Below, piece by piece: positions 8,649 to 19,097 of a DNA stretch of 64,000 nucleotides. The DNA comes from Site-B1 sp963722665 (GTDB lineage Bacteria > Bacteroidota > Bacteroidia > Flavobacteriales > Flavobacteriaceae), in contig CAVRNW010000022.1 of assembly GCA_963722665.1 (NCBI GenBank), forward strand, positions 1 to 64,000, given 5' to 3'. The first letter of the stretch is position 1. Each line of letters begins with the position of its first letter. The translations under genes were made by a program, and so were the position numbers. The notes below the pieces were generated by a model. That model searched no databases, had not been told where the DNA came from, and was given only the letters and a program-made list of their open reading frames with translations.

Positions 8649-9074
8649 ATAGCAAAATTTTCTCAAATTGAACACAACTCAGGGTTGAACGTGCCTTAGG
8701 CAAAGAGCTTAAGCTTAACGAAAAGTTCCTGCAGGATAAAGCTGCAGTCAAAACCCATTGGGGATGCCAGACGTAAGGCCATTATAAGCATGCTGGACAT
8801 TACCGAACTATCGGCTGCTGTTAGATATAACATTTCGTATCCATTGATCTGCAATAAAAAAGTCAGTAAAGGGCTGGCTGAAACATACAATATGAAACGC
8901 CTTATAGGCTGGGATCTGGAAATGCTGGTGGAGAGCCTCTATTTAAAAATTGCCTACCTAAAAAAAGATATGGATAACAAAAATATTCACCTTAACCTGC
9001 GACTTATCAATATCTACAAGTACAACAGCATCCTGCTGAAATTGCTTAGCTAAATTTAAAATCCCTGTTGATCT
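8649..9074. other. Unassigned stretch with one doubtful 87-codon frame
   Basis: A plus-strand frame at 8790-9053 (MLDITELSAAVRYNISYPLICNKK...) has reasonable composition. Upstream reading in the same frame (SKPIGDARRKAIIS) is open for some distance without a clear start or ribosome site, so this may be the 3' end of a decayed gene. I do not recognise it. Nothing else was seen. Confidence 0.3.
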
Positions 9075-10001
9075 TTAATCACTGCTAATAGGAACAAATT
9101 GATCTGCAGTCAATTGGTTCTCCCAATCAAAATGGTTTGAACCCATAAAGTTTTGCTTGTATTGTTTAGGCGAAACAAATTTATTCTTTTTAAACAGCCT
9201 GTTAAAATTAGCGATATTATTAAACCCGGATTCAAACGCAATTTCACTAATGGACTTATTAGAATTTTGCATCAGCCGGATCGCATGACCAAGTCTTAGA
9301 TCTACAACAAATTGTGTAAAACTTTTATTGGTGCTTTTTTTAAAGAAATGCCCAAATGCAGAAGCACTCATGTTAAATTCATTGGCCAATTCGGTTATTC
9401 TTAAACCCGGATCACTAAAGTGGCTTAGAATATATTCGTACATCTTATTAATTCGGTCACTTTTTTCATCATTCTTAATAGAAGTGAATCCTCTACCGGA
9501 CAAATAGGTTTTATCTTTTGAAATAGAAAGCAGGTGCAGGATCTGAAGAAATTCCAGGACAGCTTCAAAATCTTTGAACGATTCCAAATTTTGCATTTTA
9601 TCTGATACGATCTTAAACGTGTCTTTAGTAAATTTTAAACCTCTTTGAGAATCGGTTAAAAGGTTTCGAATAGATAAGAACGATTCTTTTAAAAACAAGG
9701 GTTGATCTAATATGTCCTTGGAGAACTGAATGGTTATAACATGAGCCGTATTCTTTCTCTCAGGTGGCAGATCGTCATCATCCCATTTATGATAAATTTC
9801 AGGACCGATCAATACCAGGTCATTCAATTTGTATTTTTCAACAGAGTCTCCAACAATCCTGTTTCCCGAGCTATTTAATATGAGTGACAGTTCAAATTCA
9901 GAATGATAATGTATTGGGTAATCGAAGCCTACATTTTTAGAATTTACGATTACAAATACATCATGTTTGGTTAAAGGCGTTATTTCTTTATAGATGATCA
10001 T
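9075..10001 (-). CDS. AraC-family transcriptional regulator
   Basis: The protein has 308 residues. The N-terminal half (FDYPIHYHSEFELSLILNSSGNRIVGD, YKLNDLVLIGPEIYHKW) is a cupin sugar-sensing domain. The C-terminal 100 residues are two HTH motifs: GLRITELANEFNMSASAFGHFFKKSTNKSF and SISEIAFESGFNNIANFNRLFKKNKFVSPKQYK. It is divergent from the sugar ABC operon across a 296-bp gap and probably activates it when the cognate sugar is bound (inferred from position). Confidence 0.88.
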   Translation of the reverse strand: MIIYKEITPLTKHDVFVIVNSKNVGFDYPIHYHSEFELSLILNSSGNRIVGDSVEKYKLNDLVLIGPEIYHKWDDDDLPPERKNTAHVITIQFSKDILDQPLFLKESFLSIRNLLTDSQRGLKFTKDTFKIVSDKMQNLESFKDFEAVLEFLQILHLLSISKDKTYLSGRGFTSIKNDEKSDRINKMYEYILSHFSDPGLRITELANEFNMSASAFGHFFKKSTNKSFTQFVVDLRLGHAIRLMQNSNKSISEIAFESGFNNIANFNRLFKKNKFVSPKQYKQNFMGSNHFDWENQLTADQFVPISSD

Positions 10002-10297
10002 AATTGATAGGAATAGCTTAAAAGTACTATTTTTTAATGAATAGTCAGCTTGTTTAAAATTTATTGTAATTCTTTAAAAAACTTCATTTATGATTAAAAA
10101 CTTGCTATTTATAGTTGTTTTTCGACCGTTTTTGCTCTATAATTGCTCAAAATGCTACATAATTAGCTTTTCTTATTACAATATTTTTCATCTAATTATT
10201 CCTAATAGTATCATTAATTAACCGAATTACATTAGTTTTTAGTTGTAAATTGGGAGTACATTGCATAATGCTTAGCACATTCTAATCATAAGATTTT
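10002..10297. promoter_or_regulatory. Divergent control region of the sugar ABC locus
   Basis: This AT-rich 296-bp gap lies between the AraC regulator and the binding-protein gene and must hold both promoters. I found no convincing TTG/TAnnTTTG pair and no clear inverted repeat, so no exact sites are given. Confidence 0.4.
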
Positions 10298-11588
10298 ATG
10301 ATACATAGAAAATACATCATTCTAATACTCATCGTTTTAACGTTTTGGTCCTGTAACAGGTCCAAGAATGACAAGGATAATAAGCTCCTGTTCTGGTCAT
10401 CGAATAACATGGGAGAAATAGAATTCACGAAATATTTTGTCGATCAGTGGAATGCCACAAGTCCGACAGTAGTTAGATTTCAACCCATTCCCGGAAGGGC
10501 AATCCAGTGAAGAGGTCATTTTGGCATCGGTAGTAGGTAAGACCACGCCAGACATTTATGCAAATATGTGGCAGGGCAGTGTGGAAATGTATGCGGTAGC
10601 AGGGGTTTTAATTCCTTTAGACACCTTACAGGGTTTTACCGAATTCATAACAGAGCGATGTAGCGCAGAAACAATTAAAGAGATCACATCCACAGATGGG
10701 CATATCTATCAGGTTCCCTGGAAGATCAATCCCATCATGACCATTTACAATAAAAGGCTGGACAGTGATTTTGGATTGACTGAATTTCCTCAAACTTATA
10801 AAGCCTATTTAAAAGCAGGAGAGGCTATTAAAAAAGACAAAGACAATGATGGCTATGTCGACCAATGGATTGGTTATACCGAAGTAAAAGTTCTATGGTA
10901 CCAGCGTTTCTTTAATTTTTATCCTTTGTATCTGGCAGCCTCAAAAGGAGGTTCGCTGGTTAAAGACAATAGGGCCGCTTTTAATAACGAACACGCTGTT
11001 GGTGTATTCCGTTTTTTACAGGAGTTGTATATAAATGAATATTATTCGAAAGAAAGATTATCGGCCGGTCAGGACCGATTTATTACCGAAGATATTTTTA
11101 CGAAATGGACAGGACCCTGGGAGATACGTCATGTAGATAAATTCAAAAAACGTGCTGACTTCGATTTCGATTTTTCTCCTATGCAGGTTCCGGACGATCA
11201 TGAAGGTCCGATATACACCTATGCCGATCCGAAAAACATTGTTATTTTTAATACTTGCCGGCAACCTCAAAAAGCCTGGGAATTCATTAAAACAATGATC
11301 GATAAGGAAGGTGATAAAAAGTTTTTAGAAGTGACCGGCCAATTGCCAAACAGAAAGAACCTGGAAACAGATGAGATGTTTCAGGATTATTTTGACAAGA
11401 ACCCAAAGGTCAGAATTTTTGCAAAACAGGCGGACCACGTTAAAGGTGTAGATAATTGCGAGATCATTACAGAGGTTTTTGATATCATTTCGCAGGAATA
11501 TGAAGCCTGTGTTATATACAATAAAAAGACACCTGAAAAAGCCATTGCAGATGCAGCAAAAGCAGTGGATAACTTATTAATGAACTGA
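10298..11588 (+). pseudogene. Sugar ABC transporter substrate-binding lipoprotein, one frameshift
   Basis: It starts with a lipoprotein signal (ILIVLTFWSC, Cys19). The body is a type 1 extracellular solute-binding protein: LLFWSSNNMGEIEFTKYFVDQWN, DIYANMWQGSVEMYAVAGVLIPL, YQVPWKINPIMTIYNK, TGPWEIRHVDKF, and a C-terminal DNLLMN. The frame breaks near 10490, where CCC should read CC to give IPEGQSSEEVILASVVGK across the join. With that base removed it is about 429 residues, normal for the family. It heads the operon and would pass sugar to the two permeases. Homopolymer error is more likely than decay. Confidence 0.8.
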
Positions 11589-11595
11589 TAAAGCG

Positions 11596-12453
11596 ATGAA
11601 AAAGAAGTGGCTTCCATATGTTTTAGTTTCTCCATACATTCTGCATTTCATCGTATTTGTAGCATTTCCTGTGATATTTTCACTGGTCCTTACATTTCAT
11701 GAATGGAACATCATTTCACCGATGAAGTTTAATGGCTTCGGTAATTATACCAAAATGTTCAATGACCGGATGTTCTGGAAATCTATTGTAAATACCTTTA
11801 AGTTCCTGATCATTCATATACCTCTGCAAATTATAATTTCATTGGCATTGGCAGAGTTTTTAAATCAGCATATAAAATTCAAAGGGTTCTTTAGGGCTGC
11901 ATTCTTTCTGCCTGTGATCGTTTCCGGAGTTGTGGTTACCATATTATGGCAACAATTATTCGGATATGATTCCGGTTTGTTCAACAGAATGCTGGTTTCA
12001 GTTGGATTAGGGAAAGTTGGATGGCTGATAGATCCTAATATAGCCATGGGCTCCATTGCCATAATGGCAACCTGGAAAAATGTAGGGCTTTATGTTATTC
12101 TATTTTTGGTAGGCCTGCAAACCGTACCAACGCACTATTACGAAGCAGCTTCATTGGAAGGAGCCACGCACTGGCAACAATTCAAGAAAATAACCTTGCC
12201 TATGATCAATCCAACCATTTTTATGGTGGTGATCCTGTCGACCATTGGAGGATTCTCATTGTTTATAGAGCCTTATATCATGACAGGTGGTGGCCCGTTA
12301 AGCAGCACGATGTCTTCGGTATTATATGTTTATAAACAGGCCTTTGAATATTTCCATATGGGTTATTCGGTAACCTTAGGATTTTTCTTTGCCATGTTAA
12401 TTCTCGGTGTAGTAGTTCTTCAGAAGAAATATTTAGAACGAGCAGAGGATTAA
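11596..12453 (+). CDS. Sugar ABC transporter permease (MalF/UgpA type)
   Basis: The protein has 285 residues and six predicted membrane helices. The EAA loop, EAASLEGATHWQQFKKITLP, marks it as a binding-protein-dependent permease that contacts the ATPase. It starts 7 bp after the binding-protein gene and is followed 24 bp later by the second permease. Confidence 0.9.
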   Translation: MKKKWLPYVLVSPYILHFIVFVAFPVIFSLVLTFHEWNIISPMKFNGFGNYTKMFNDRMFWKSIVNTFKFLIIHIPLQIIISLALAEFLNQHIKFKGFFRAAFFLPVIVSGVVVTILWQQLFGYDSGLFNRMLVSVGLGKVGWLIDPNIAMGSIAIMATWKNVGLYVILFLVGLQTVPTHYYEAASLEGATHWQQFKKITLPMINPTIFMVVILSTIGGFSLFIEPYIMTGGGPLSSTMSSVLYVYKQAFEYFHMGYSVTLGFFFAMLILGVVVLQKKYLERAED

Positions 12454-12477
12454 ACAGGAATCAAAAAAATCAAGATC

Positions 12478-13290
12478 ATGACCAAAAAAATACTCATATA
12501 TACCTTACTCATAATTGCCTCACTAACTTTTCTATATCCATTCTATTGGATGGTTGTCGCATCATTAGCTCCGGAAAGTGAAATAGGAAACCTGACATTT
12601 TTGCCTTCCAGTTTTTCCTGGAAAAGTTATGCTCAAATGTTCTCGAAAATTCCGATAGGCAAGGCCTTTTTTAACAGTATCGTGACTGCTACTATAACAA
12701 CAGCAGGTGTTATAACCTTTTGTTCCATGGTAGGATATGCGCTTGCGAAAATGGAGTTTAGAGGCAGGAAAGCTATTTTTTACATCATTATTTTCACAAT
12801 GACCTTACCTTTTCAAATTACCTTGATTCCTAACTATATAACCATGGTAAAACTGGGATTAGTTGATACCTATGCGGCTTTGATTCTTCCGTTTATGTTA
12901 AACGCCTTTGCCATATTAATGTTCAGACAGGCTTTTATGACCATTCCTCAGGCCCTGATCGATGCAGCACGAATAGATGGTTGCAGCGAAATGAGAATTA
13001 TTTTTCAGGTATTATTCCCTAATATCATTCCAACCATAGTTACCGTAGGAATTTTGTCGTTTATGAATTCCTGGAACGAGGTGTTGTGGCCCTTAATTGT
13101 GATAAGAGAAGAAAGTTTAATGACGATGCCTCAAATGGTCACCTTGTTTTCTGTAGGAGGACGATCGGAAAGTCAGTTGGGCGTAAAATTGGCAGCAGCT
13201 GTGGTTTTAGCATTACCCATAATGATAGCTTACGGATTTTTTCAAAAATACTTTATACAAAGTATGGCCAGTTCGGGAATTAAAGAATAA
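12478..13290 (+). CDS. Sugar ABC transporter permease (MalG/UgpE type)
   Basis: The protein has 270 residues and six predicted membrane helices. The EAA-type loop reads LIDAARIDGCSEMRIIFQVL, followed by SFMNSWNEVLWPL, usual for MalG-like subunits. It pairs with the preceding permease to form the inner-membrane channel. Confidence 0.9.
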   Translation: MTKKILIYTLLIIASLTFLYPFYWMVVASLAPESEIGNLTFLPSSFSWKSYAQMFSKIPIGKAFFNSIVTATITTAGVITFCSMVGYALAKMEFRGRKAIFYIIIFTMTLPFQITLIPNYITMVKLGLVDTYAALILPFMLNAFAILMFRQAFMTIPQALIDAARIDGCSEMRIIFQVLFPNIIPTIVTVGILSFMNSWNEVLWPLIVIREESLMTMPQMVTLFSVGGRSESQLGVKLAAAVVLALPIMIAYGFFQKYFIQSMASSGIKE

Positions 13291-13318
13291 CTATATAAAC
13301 AAGACCATAACATAACTA

Positions 13319-14787
13319 ATGCAGGTAAATAGATCACATATCAGGTTAAAAGCAAATCATAATAAAGTTATTATTAACTTTTTAGATCTGGGAGTTAACA
13401 CAAATAATACGAGTAGAGTCAATCGATTAATTAATACGGTTCTTGCTCTTCCTGAAAATGAGTTAAAGGCTCTTTACGAGGAGATTAAAAACAATTTCGG
13501 GTCAAGACATAGAAACTTTGAACATTACCTTAGAATAAATTTCAATAAAATTCAATCGATTCTTCCGAAAGATCAGGAGATCTCAGACCTGAGGAGCTTG
13601 GTAATGGGCGCCTATTTTTCGAAAGAATACTCCATTCAATCAGCAGCCCTTTTTAACCCATCCATGGTTGCACATCCGGATCAAAGTGGCTTGAAAAAAG
13701 GTGAAAAACGTTTTATTATAAGTTTAAGATCTGTTGGTGAGGGTCATATTTCTTCAATCGAATTCAGATCGGGTATTGTTGATTCTGAAGGGAACATAAC
13801 TCTGGATGAAGAAACACGATATTCGTCTTGTTCAGAAAAAGATCTCAATAAGGTTTATATAAAAGATACCATTCTCAAAAACACCTCTGTTCTTAAAGAT
13901 TTCGATCAGTCCATTTTAAATGTTTTCGAAGACAGATTCACATATCATGACTATCTGGAAAAAGTAAAATTGAATTTGCTTTCAACTTTCGATAAGGCCA
14001 CTCAGGAAAAACTATTTCATATCCTTGATACAAATTATGATGTGACAACCGATGGATCTGCACCCATTTGCGAGCGTGTTATCTTTCCTAATGCCAAAGG
14101 AGAATGTATGGGAATGGAAGATGTTCGATTTGTTGCTTTTACCGAAAATGGGAAGACAGAATATATTGGTACCTACACCGCCTATAATGGTCATAAGATC
14201 TCACCACAATTAATTATCACCGAAGACTTTGTTCATTTTAGAGCACGCTCGATGTATGGAGCGGCTGTAAGCGATAAGGGTATGGGTCTTTTTCCTGAAA
14301 AAATTAATGGGAAATATGTGATGATAGGCAGACAGGGAGGCGAGAACATTACGATGATGTATTCTGAAGATCTGTTTATCTGGAAGGATTATGAAGTGAT
14401 AATGAGACCTCAAGATTCCTGGGGATACGTGCAATTAGGCAATTGTGGGGGTCCTATAAAAACAGCTGAAGGCTGGCTGGTCATTACACATGCTGTTGGA
14501 CCAGTCCGGAAGTATGTTTTAGGAGCTATTCTTGCTCGATCTGGAGAAATCCTTCAAAGATCATTAAAAAACTCAACAGGCCACTTTTGTCACCAAATGA
14601 AGAAGAACGTGAAGGTTATGTTCCTAACGTTGTTTATTCCTGTGGATCGATGGCTCACGAAGGAAACTTAATTGTGCCCTATGCTATGTCCGACTCTGCT
14701 TCAACATTTGCCGCTATTAATATTGCAGAATTATTAAATGAAATGGATGCTTATAAGGCATCAAATAAAACCGAACAAAGTGTTTAA
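13319..14787 (+). pseudogene. GH130-family mannoside phosphorylase/mannosidase, one frameshift
   Basis: The five-bladed propeller of GH130 is recognisable: FNPSMVAHPD, MGMEDVRFVAFTENG, YIGTYTAYNGHKI, GLFPEKINGKYVMIGRQGGEN, WGYVQLGNCGGPIKTAEGWLVITHAVG, then NVVYSCGSMAHEGNLIVPYAMSD. An N-terminal extension of about 100 residues (RLKANHNKVI...) is seen in the longer GH130 subfamily. The frame breaks at the A-run 14566-14571; one more A would join LQRSLKK to NRPLLSPNEEER. Corrected length is about 489 residues. GH130 enzymes act on beta-mannosides by phosphorolysis or hydrolysis; the bond is not deducible here. The leaderless start implies a cytoplasmic enzyme acting on imported sugar. Confidence 0.8.
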
Positions 14788-16050
14788 ACTTAAAGACAGC
14801 ATATTATTCGCTTTAATAATTTCAATAGGCCTTGCTTCCTGTTCGGGTAAAAAAGAAACAAAGCAGGCATTAACAGATAGTGTCAATTTAGATCATTTCA
14901 ATCACTTGTATAAAGAAATTGAACTAAATGGTAAAGACGTTGCCATTGTTCATATTTACAGTGAATATCCAAATTATGACTTTGAAATAGAACCCAATGA
15001 AGGGTTTACCTGTGTAGATGATGTGGCCAGAGCAATTGTGATGTTATCAAAATATCTAGAAGCGCAATGAAAATGATTTGAAGTTCTGAATAAAATAAAA
15101 TTGCTTACCGAATTTGTCTTGCAAATGCAGAATGAGAATGGGTATTTCAATAATTTTATTTGGAATGATCTAACTATAAATACAACCTATAAAACATCGG
15201 TTGCAGAACTTAATTGGTGGTCTTTCAGGGCGCTTTGGGGACTGGAATCTGCTTATGGTGTGCTGAAGACTGATCCGAGATCGCTAATCGAATTGAAAGT
15301 GCATTAGAAAAACTACTTGTAAATATTAAAACAGATATCCCAATAAATAAACAAGACATAGAAATTATTGAAACTTTGGAAGTGCCTACCTGGTTGCCTC
15401 AAAAATATGCTTCCGATCAATCGGCTTTATTAATACTCGGATTACTGAAAAATTATGACAGAACTGCTGATAAGGAAATTAAATTGTTGATTGATGCCCT
15501 GGCAAAAGGGATTATGGTCATGCAAAAAGGAGATGCAAATAACTATCCGTATGGCGCTTTTATGAGCTGGCAGAATTTATGGCATGCCTGGGGAAATAGT
15601 CAGTCTTATGCTTTGTTGATGGCAGGTCAAAAATTTAATGATCAGGATTATATTGACAGTGCACTTTTGGAGATTGATAATTTTTATCCTTACCTGTTGG
15701 AAAATGGTTTTGCTGAAGCTTTCTGGATTCAAAAAACTGAAGAAAACAAATACATAGAGACCAGACGAAACAGTTACCCTCAAATCACTTACGGCTTGCG
15801 GCCTATGATCTGGGCTACTTCGGAAGCCTATAAGTATTCGAAAGACAAAAAGTATTTAAAACTTACCCATGAACTGGAATCCTGGTTATCCGGGAATAAC
15901 GATGCGAAAACGGTCATCTATCATCCGGAAACCGGAATTTGTTTTGATGGGATAAAAAGTAAAGAGGAAGTCAGCAGAAATTCAGGTGCCGAATCAACTA
16001 TAGAGAGTTTACTGATCATGTTGGAAATGGAAAAATTAAACAGAGAATGA
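14738..16050 (+). pseudogene. Alpha/alpha-barrel glycosidase-like lipoprotein, several frame breaks
   Basis: A lipoprotein signal (ILFALIISIGLASC) is followed by a six-hairpin-like (alpha/alpha)6 protein: NEGFTCVDDVARAIVML, TSVAELNWWSFRALWGLESAYG, FMSWQNLWHAWGNSQSYALL, RNSYPQITYGLRPMIWATSEAYKYS, ending GAESTIESLLIMLEM. The frame is broken by apparent base losses at A-runs near 15067 and 15082 and a lost G near 15279. Corrected length is about 430 residues. The true start is uncertain: ATG at 14738 or 14747, or GTG at 14780 directly before the signal peptide. It sits between two GH130 genes and probably prepares the oligosaccharide in the periplasm (inferred). The exact family is not recognised. 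Confidence 0.6.
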
Positions 16051-17126
16051 AAAAACTAGACCTATCTAATCCAGTGCAGCGTTATAAGGGAAATCCTATT
16101 GTAACCGCCAGGGATGTCAACAAAGTATGGACCGACCCAAAATGGCAAACCATAACAGTTCATAATGCAGGAATTACAGAATATGATGGTGATGTTCTTA
16201 TGCTGTTTCGTTCACACTTGCGTAATGGCATGTCAGTTCTGGGAATAGCAAGAAGCCATAATGGTCTGGATAATTGGCGGATTGACAAAACCCCTGCTAT
16301 GTTACCTTGTAATGAGAATGACTCATTTGCTGAAGGGAGCAATATTGACGAACTCATAGAAAATGAGCAAGGTGGTGTCGAAGATCCACGTATTGCTAAA
16401 ATAAAGGATACCTACTACATAACCTATAGTGCTTATCATGCAACCGTAGCACATAGAGTAAGAGTCTCCTTAGCAACAACTAAAGATTTTAAAACCTTTA
16501 AACGGCATGGCGCACTTTTAAAAACAGACATGCGTAATGTTGTTCTGTTTCCTGAGGAAATAGGTGGAAGATTTTATGGTCTATTTCGTCCAAACGATAG
16601 CACTCAGGAACATACAGGAGGCATCTACAAACAAATACAAATAGGTTCCACAGAAAATATTAAAACCGGAAAATGGCATATTCAGGAACAGCCAATAATG
16701 CTCCAAAATGACGGTCCGAGTAGTTTTTCAGATAAGATCGGTCCCGGAGCAACTCCAATAAAAACAAAGCATGGGTGGATCAATATATTTCACGGTGTAC
16801 GAAGTACCATGGACGGCAATCCTTATGTTTTGGGAGTTGCTTTACATGATCTGGAAAAACCTAAGCAGGTAAAAGTGTCCAATATTCCGATAGTATTCCC
16901 GTCTAAAGCAGATTGCAAAGTTACTGACGACAGTTATATACATGTTCCAAATGTGGTTTTTTGCTGTGGTGCTTTAAGAAAAGATAATGGGGATATTTAC
17001 ATCTATTACGGAGGAAATGATACGGTTATGAATGTAGCAATCACACACGAGGATGTATTAGCCGAATTATGCGAAAAATATCCACAGGACCCCGAATCTG
17101 GAAGACCATTATATCCGTTGAATTAA
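16047..17126 (+). CDS. GH130 beta-mannoside phosphorylase
   Basis: The protein has 359 residues, intact and without a leader. Typical GH130 blocks are RYKGNPIVTARDV, VHNAGITEYDGDVLMLFRSH, GVEDPRIAKIKDTYYITYSA, NVVLFPEEIGGRFYGLFRP, GPGATPIKTKHGWINIFHG and YYGGNDTVMNVA. The conserved Asp of VEDPRI is the usual general acid. This shorter form resembles 4-O-mannosyl-glucose and manno-oligosaccharide phosphorylases, which yield mannose-1-phosphate. The start overlaps the previous gene by 4 bp (ATGA). With the importer it suggests use of beta-manno-oligosaccharides. Confidence 0.85.
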   Translation: MKKLDLSNPVQRYKGNPIVTARDVNKVWTDPKWQTITVHNAGITEYDGDVLMLFRSHLRNGMSVLGIARSHNGLDNWRIDKTPAMLPCNENDSFAEGSNIDELIENEQGGVEDPRIAKIKDTYYITYSAYHATVAHRVRVSLATTKDFKTFKRHGALLKTDMRNVVLFPEEIGGRFYGLFRPNDSTQEHTGGIYKQIQIGSTENIKTGKWHIQEQPIMLQNDGPSSFSDKIGPGATPIKTKHGWINIFHGVRSTMDGNPYVLGVALHDLEKPKQVKVSNIPIVFPSKADCKVTDDSYIHVPNVVFCCGALRKDNGDIYIYYGGNDTVMNVAITHEDVLAELCEKYPQDPESGRPLYPLN

Positions 17127-17162
17127 AAAGAAATTAAGAACGAGTAGTTTAATATAAAAATC

Positions 17163-18263
17163 ATGGGAGAAGTAAAACTATCAAACATTAGGAAAACATA
17201 TAAAGGTGGTGCAGAAGTGGTAAAAGGGATAAGTTTTGCGGTTAAGGACAAAGAGTTTCTTGTGCTTGTAGGTCCGTCTGGTTGTGGAAAATCTACCGTT
17301 TTAAGAATGATAGCAGGACTTGAAGACATTACAGATGGAGACCTGTTTATCAGTGATAGAAAAGTGAATGATATTGCTGCAAGTGATCGCGGAATAGCGA
17401 TGGTTTTTCAGAATTATGCCTTATATCCACACATGACTTCTTATGAAAATATGGCCTTTGGACTAAAAATACAAAAAGTACCAAAAGAAGAGATCAAGAA
17501 ACTGGTTATGGATGCTGCAGAAATATTGAATGTGGAATCCCTATTGGATAGAAAACCCGGTAAAATGTCTGGTGGACAACGCCAACGAATTGCCATAGGA
17601 AGAGCCATAGTGCGACGTCCTGATGTGTTTTTGTTTGATGAGCCTTTAAGCAATTTAGATGCAAAATTAAGAGGTAAGATGCGTATCGAACTGGCCAAAT
17701 TACATAAGAAGCTGGATACTACTATGATTTATGTTACACATGATCAGGTGGAGGCCATGACCTTGGGTGAAAGAATAGTAGTGATGAAAGATGGTGATGT
17801 TATGCAGATAGCACCTCCAATAGAATTATTTAATGACCCTAAAAATAAATTTGTAGCGGAATTTATAGGCTCTCCTCAAATGAATTTCATTGAGGGAAAA
17901 ATTGAATTACATGAAAGAAAAATCTTGTTTAAGAATAACAAGGGAACCTCTATTGATGTGTCTAAACTAAAATTGAATACATTAAAGGAATTCATTGGAA
18001 AGGAAGTTTATTTAGGAATCCGATCGGTCGATCTATTTGCCGAAAAAGGGGCGTTGGAAAATTATTCACCTCTTACAGGAGAGGTTATTGCAATTGAGCT
18101 TTTAGGAAACCAAAAGCATGTTTATTTAGAATACAATGATATGGAATTAGTGGCGACCTTTAGATCTGAAGTCGAGGTTACACAAAATACTACTTTTGAA
18201 TTATTTTTAAATTTAGAAAAGGCCTACTTTTTTGATAAGGAATCAGAGGCAAGGATTTATTAA
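17163..18263 (+). CDS. Sugar ABC transporter ATPase, MsmK/UgpC type
   Basis: The protein has 366 residues. Walker A is GPSGCGKST (about residues 38-46), the Q-loop is FQNYALYPHMTSYENMAFG, the signature is MSGGQRQR, Walker B is VFLFDEPLSNLDAKLR, and the H-loop is YVTHDQVEAMTL. The C-terminal 130 residues form the OB-fold regulatory domain typical of MalK/UgpC (FIGSPQMNFIEG...). It is last in the operon, 36 bp after GH130, and completes the importer. Confidence 0.92.
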   Translation: MGEVKLSNIRKTYKGGAEVVKGISFAVKDKEFLVLVGPSGCGKSTVLRMIAGLEDITDGDLFISDRKVNDIAASDRGIAMVFQNYALYPHMTSYENMAFGLKIQKVPKEEIKKLVMDAAEILNVESLLDRKPGKMSGGQRQRIAIGRAIVRRPDVFLFDEPLSNLDAKLRGKMRIELAKLHKKLDTTMIYVTHDQVEAMTLGERIVVMKDGDVMQIAPPIELFNDPKNKFVAEFIGSPQMNFIEGKIELHERKILFKNNKGTSIDVSKLKLNTLKEFIGKEVYLGIRSVDLFAEKGALENYSPLTGEVIAIELLGNQKHVYLEYNDMELVATFRSEVEVTQNTTFELFLNLEKAYFFDKESEARIY

Positions 18264-18284
18264 CTATCGTGTTTCAATATTAAA

Positions 18285-18317
18285 TTTGGCAATTATCTTC
18301 GCTCTGCTATTGCCAAA
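18285..18317 (+). terminator. Stem-loop after the ABC operon
   Basis: TTTGGCAAT (18285-18293) pairs perfectly with ATTGCCAAA (18309-18317), with a 15-base loop, 21 bp after the stop. There is no immediate T-run, so termination strength is uncertain. Confidence 0.5.
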
Positions 18318-18365
18318 ATAGTGTTTATCAGCATAAGTATTTTTTATTTTTAGCAATTGCCGGAT

Positions 18366-18495
18366 TCATTTTAGGAATTAGGAATTAGGACTGAGGATTG
18401 AGGATTGTATGAATTACGAATTACGAATTACGAATTACGAATTACGAATTACGAATTTGGGATTTGGATTTTGGGTTTTGGGTTTTGAGACGTAG
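18366..18495. repeat. Heptamer repeat array 1
   Basis: The sequence has period 7, with units such as GAATTAC, GATTGAG, GGATTTG and GGTTTTG. GAATTAC is repeated six times or more in a row from about 18412. It is the first of four arrays of this type between 18.3 and 22.9 kb. Confidence 0.85.
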
Positions 18496-18560
18496 AATTG
18501 AAGATTGATGATTTACCATTATGGATTTTGAAATTTAATACCATTCATGTCAACTATTAT

Positions 18561-18618
18561 GTTTACTTTTTTATATATTTGTAAACACTATAGTTTACTT
18601 TAATATTATATTGTAAAC
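18561..18618 (+). promoter_or_regulatory. Double operator GTTTAC-N14-GTAAAC before mobile mystery A
   Basis: Two identical inverted repeats, GTTTAC-N14-GTAAAC, start at 18561 and 18593, exactly 32 bp apart (about three helical turns). A TATATTTG -7 box (18574-18581) lies inside the first one. The gene starts 17 bp after the second. The layout fits cooperative autorepression by the HTH protein encoded next. Confidence 0.8.
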
Positions 18619-18635
18619 TTTAAAGACGACATTTA

Positions 18636-19097
18636 ATGAGAAGCAATAAGAAACTTTTAATTGAGCAACTGGACGAAAAGTTAAAACCTTTTGAAAAATC
18701 TGCTTTGGTCCCTGTCCCCGAGAAAGGCTGGATAAACACCATACGCACGTCACTTAATATGACAATGGCCCAGCTTGGAGTCAAACTTAATATGACCAGG
18801 CAGGGAGTAAAAAGAATTGAAGACAGTGAAGCCAAAGGTACGCTGTCTATCAATGCATTAAAAGAGGTTGGAGAAGTTTTAGATTTAAAGTTTGTATATG
18901 GATTTGTCCCCAAAGATGGAACTATTGACAAGCTCATTAAAAGAAAATCTGAAGATCTGGCTCGAAAAATTGTTTTAAGAACCGATCAAAATATGAAACT
19001 GGAGGATCAGGGAATCAGCGATAAAAAAATCAAGGAATCAATAACAGATCTGGCCAATGAAATTAAAAGAGAAATGAGAAAGTCATTATGGGATTAG
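18636..19097 (+). CDS. Mobile mystery protein A (HTH regulator)
   Basis: The protein has 153 residues. It has the family look: a charged start, PVPEKGWINTIRTSLNMTMAQLGVKLNMTRQGVKRIEDSEAKGTLSINALKEVGEVLDLKFVYGFVP, an XRE-type helix-turn-helix at about residues 35-95, and a basic helical tail. Members occur almost only beside mobile mystery protein B and in mobile DNA. The pair behaves like a Fic-based toxin-antitoxin system by analogy; A would repress through the duplicated operator upstream. Its end overlaps the start of B by 10 bp. Confidence 0.85.
   Translation: MRSNKKLLIEQLDEKLKPFEKSALVPVPEKGWINTIRTSLNMTMAQLGVKLNMTRQGVKRIEDSEAKGTLSINALKEVGEVLDLKFVYGFVPKDGTIDKLIKRKSEDLARKIVLRTDQNMKLEDQGISDKKIKESITDLANEIKREMRKSLWD

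Noticed and set aside
13086..13283. Second frame inside the permease gene
   Set aside because: It is a shadow of a well-supported membrane protein on the same strand.
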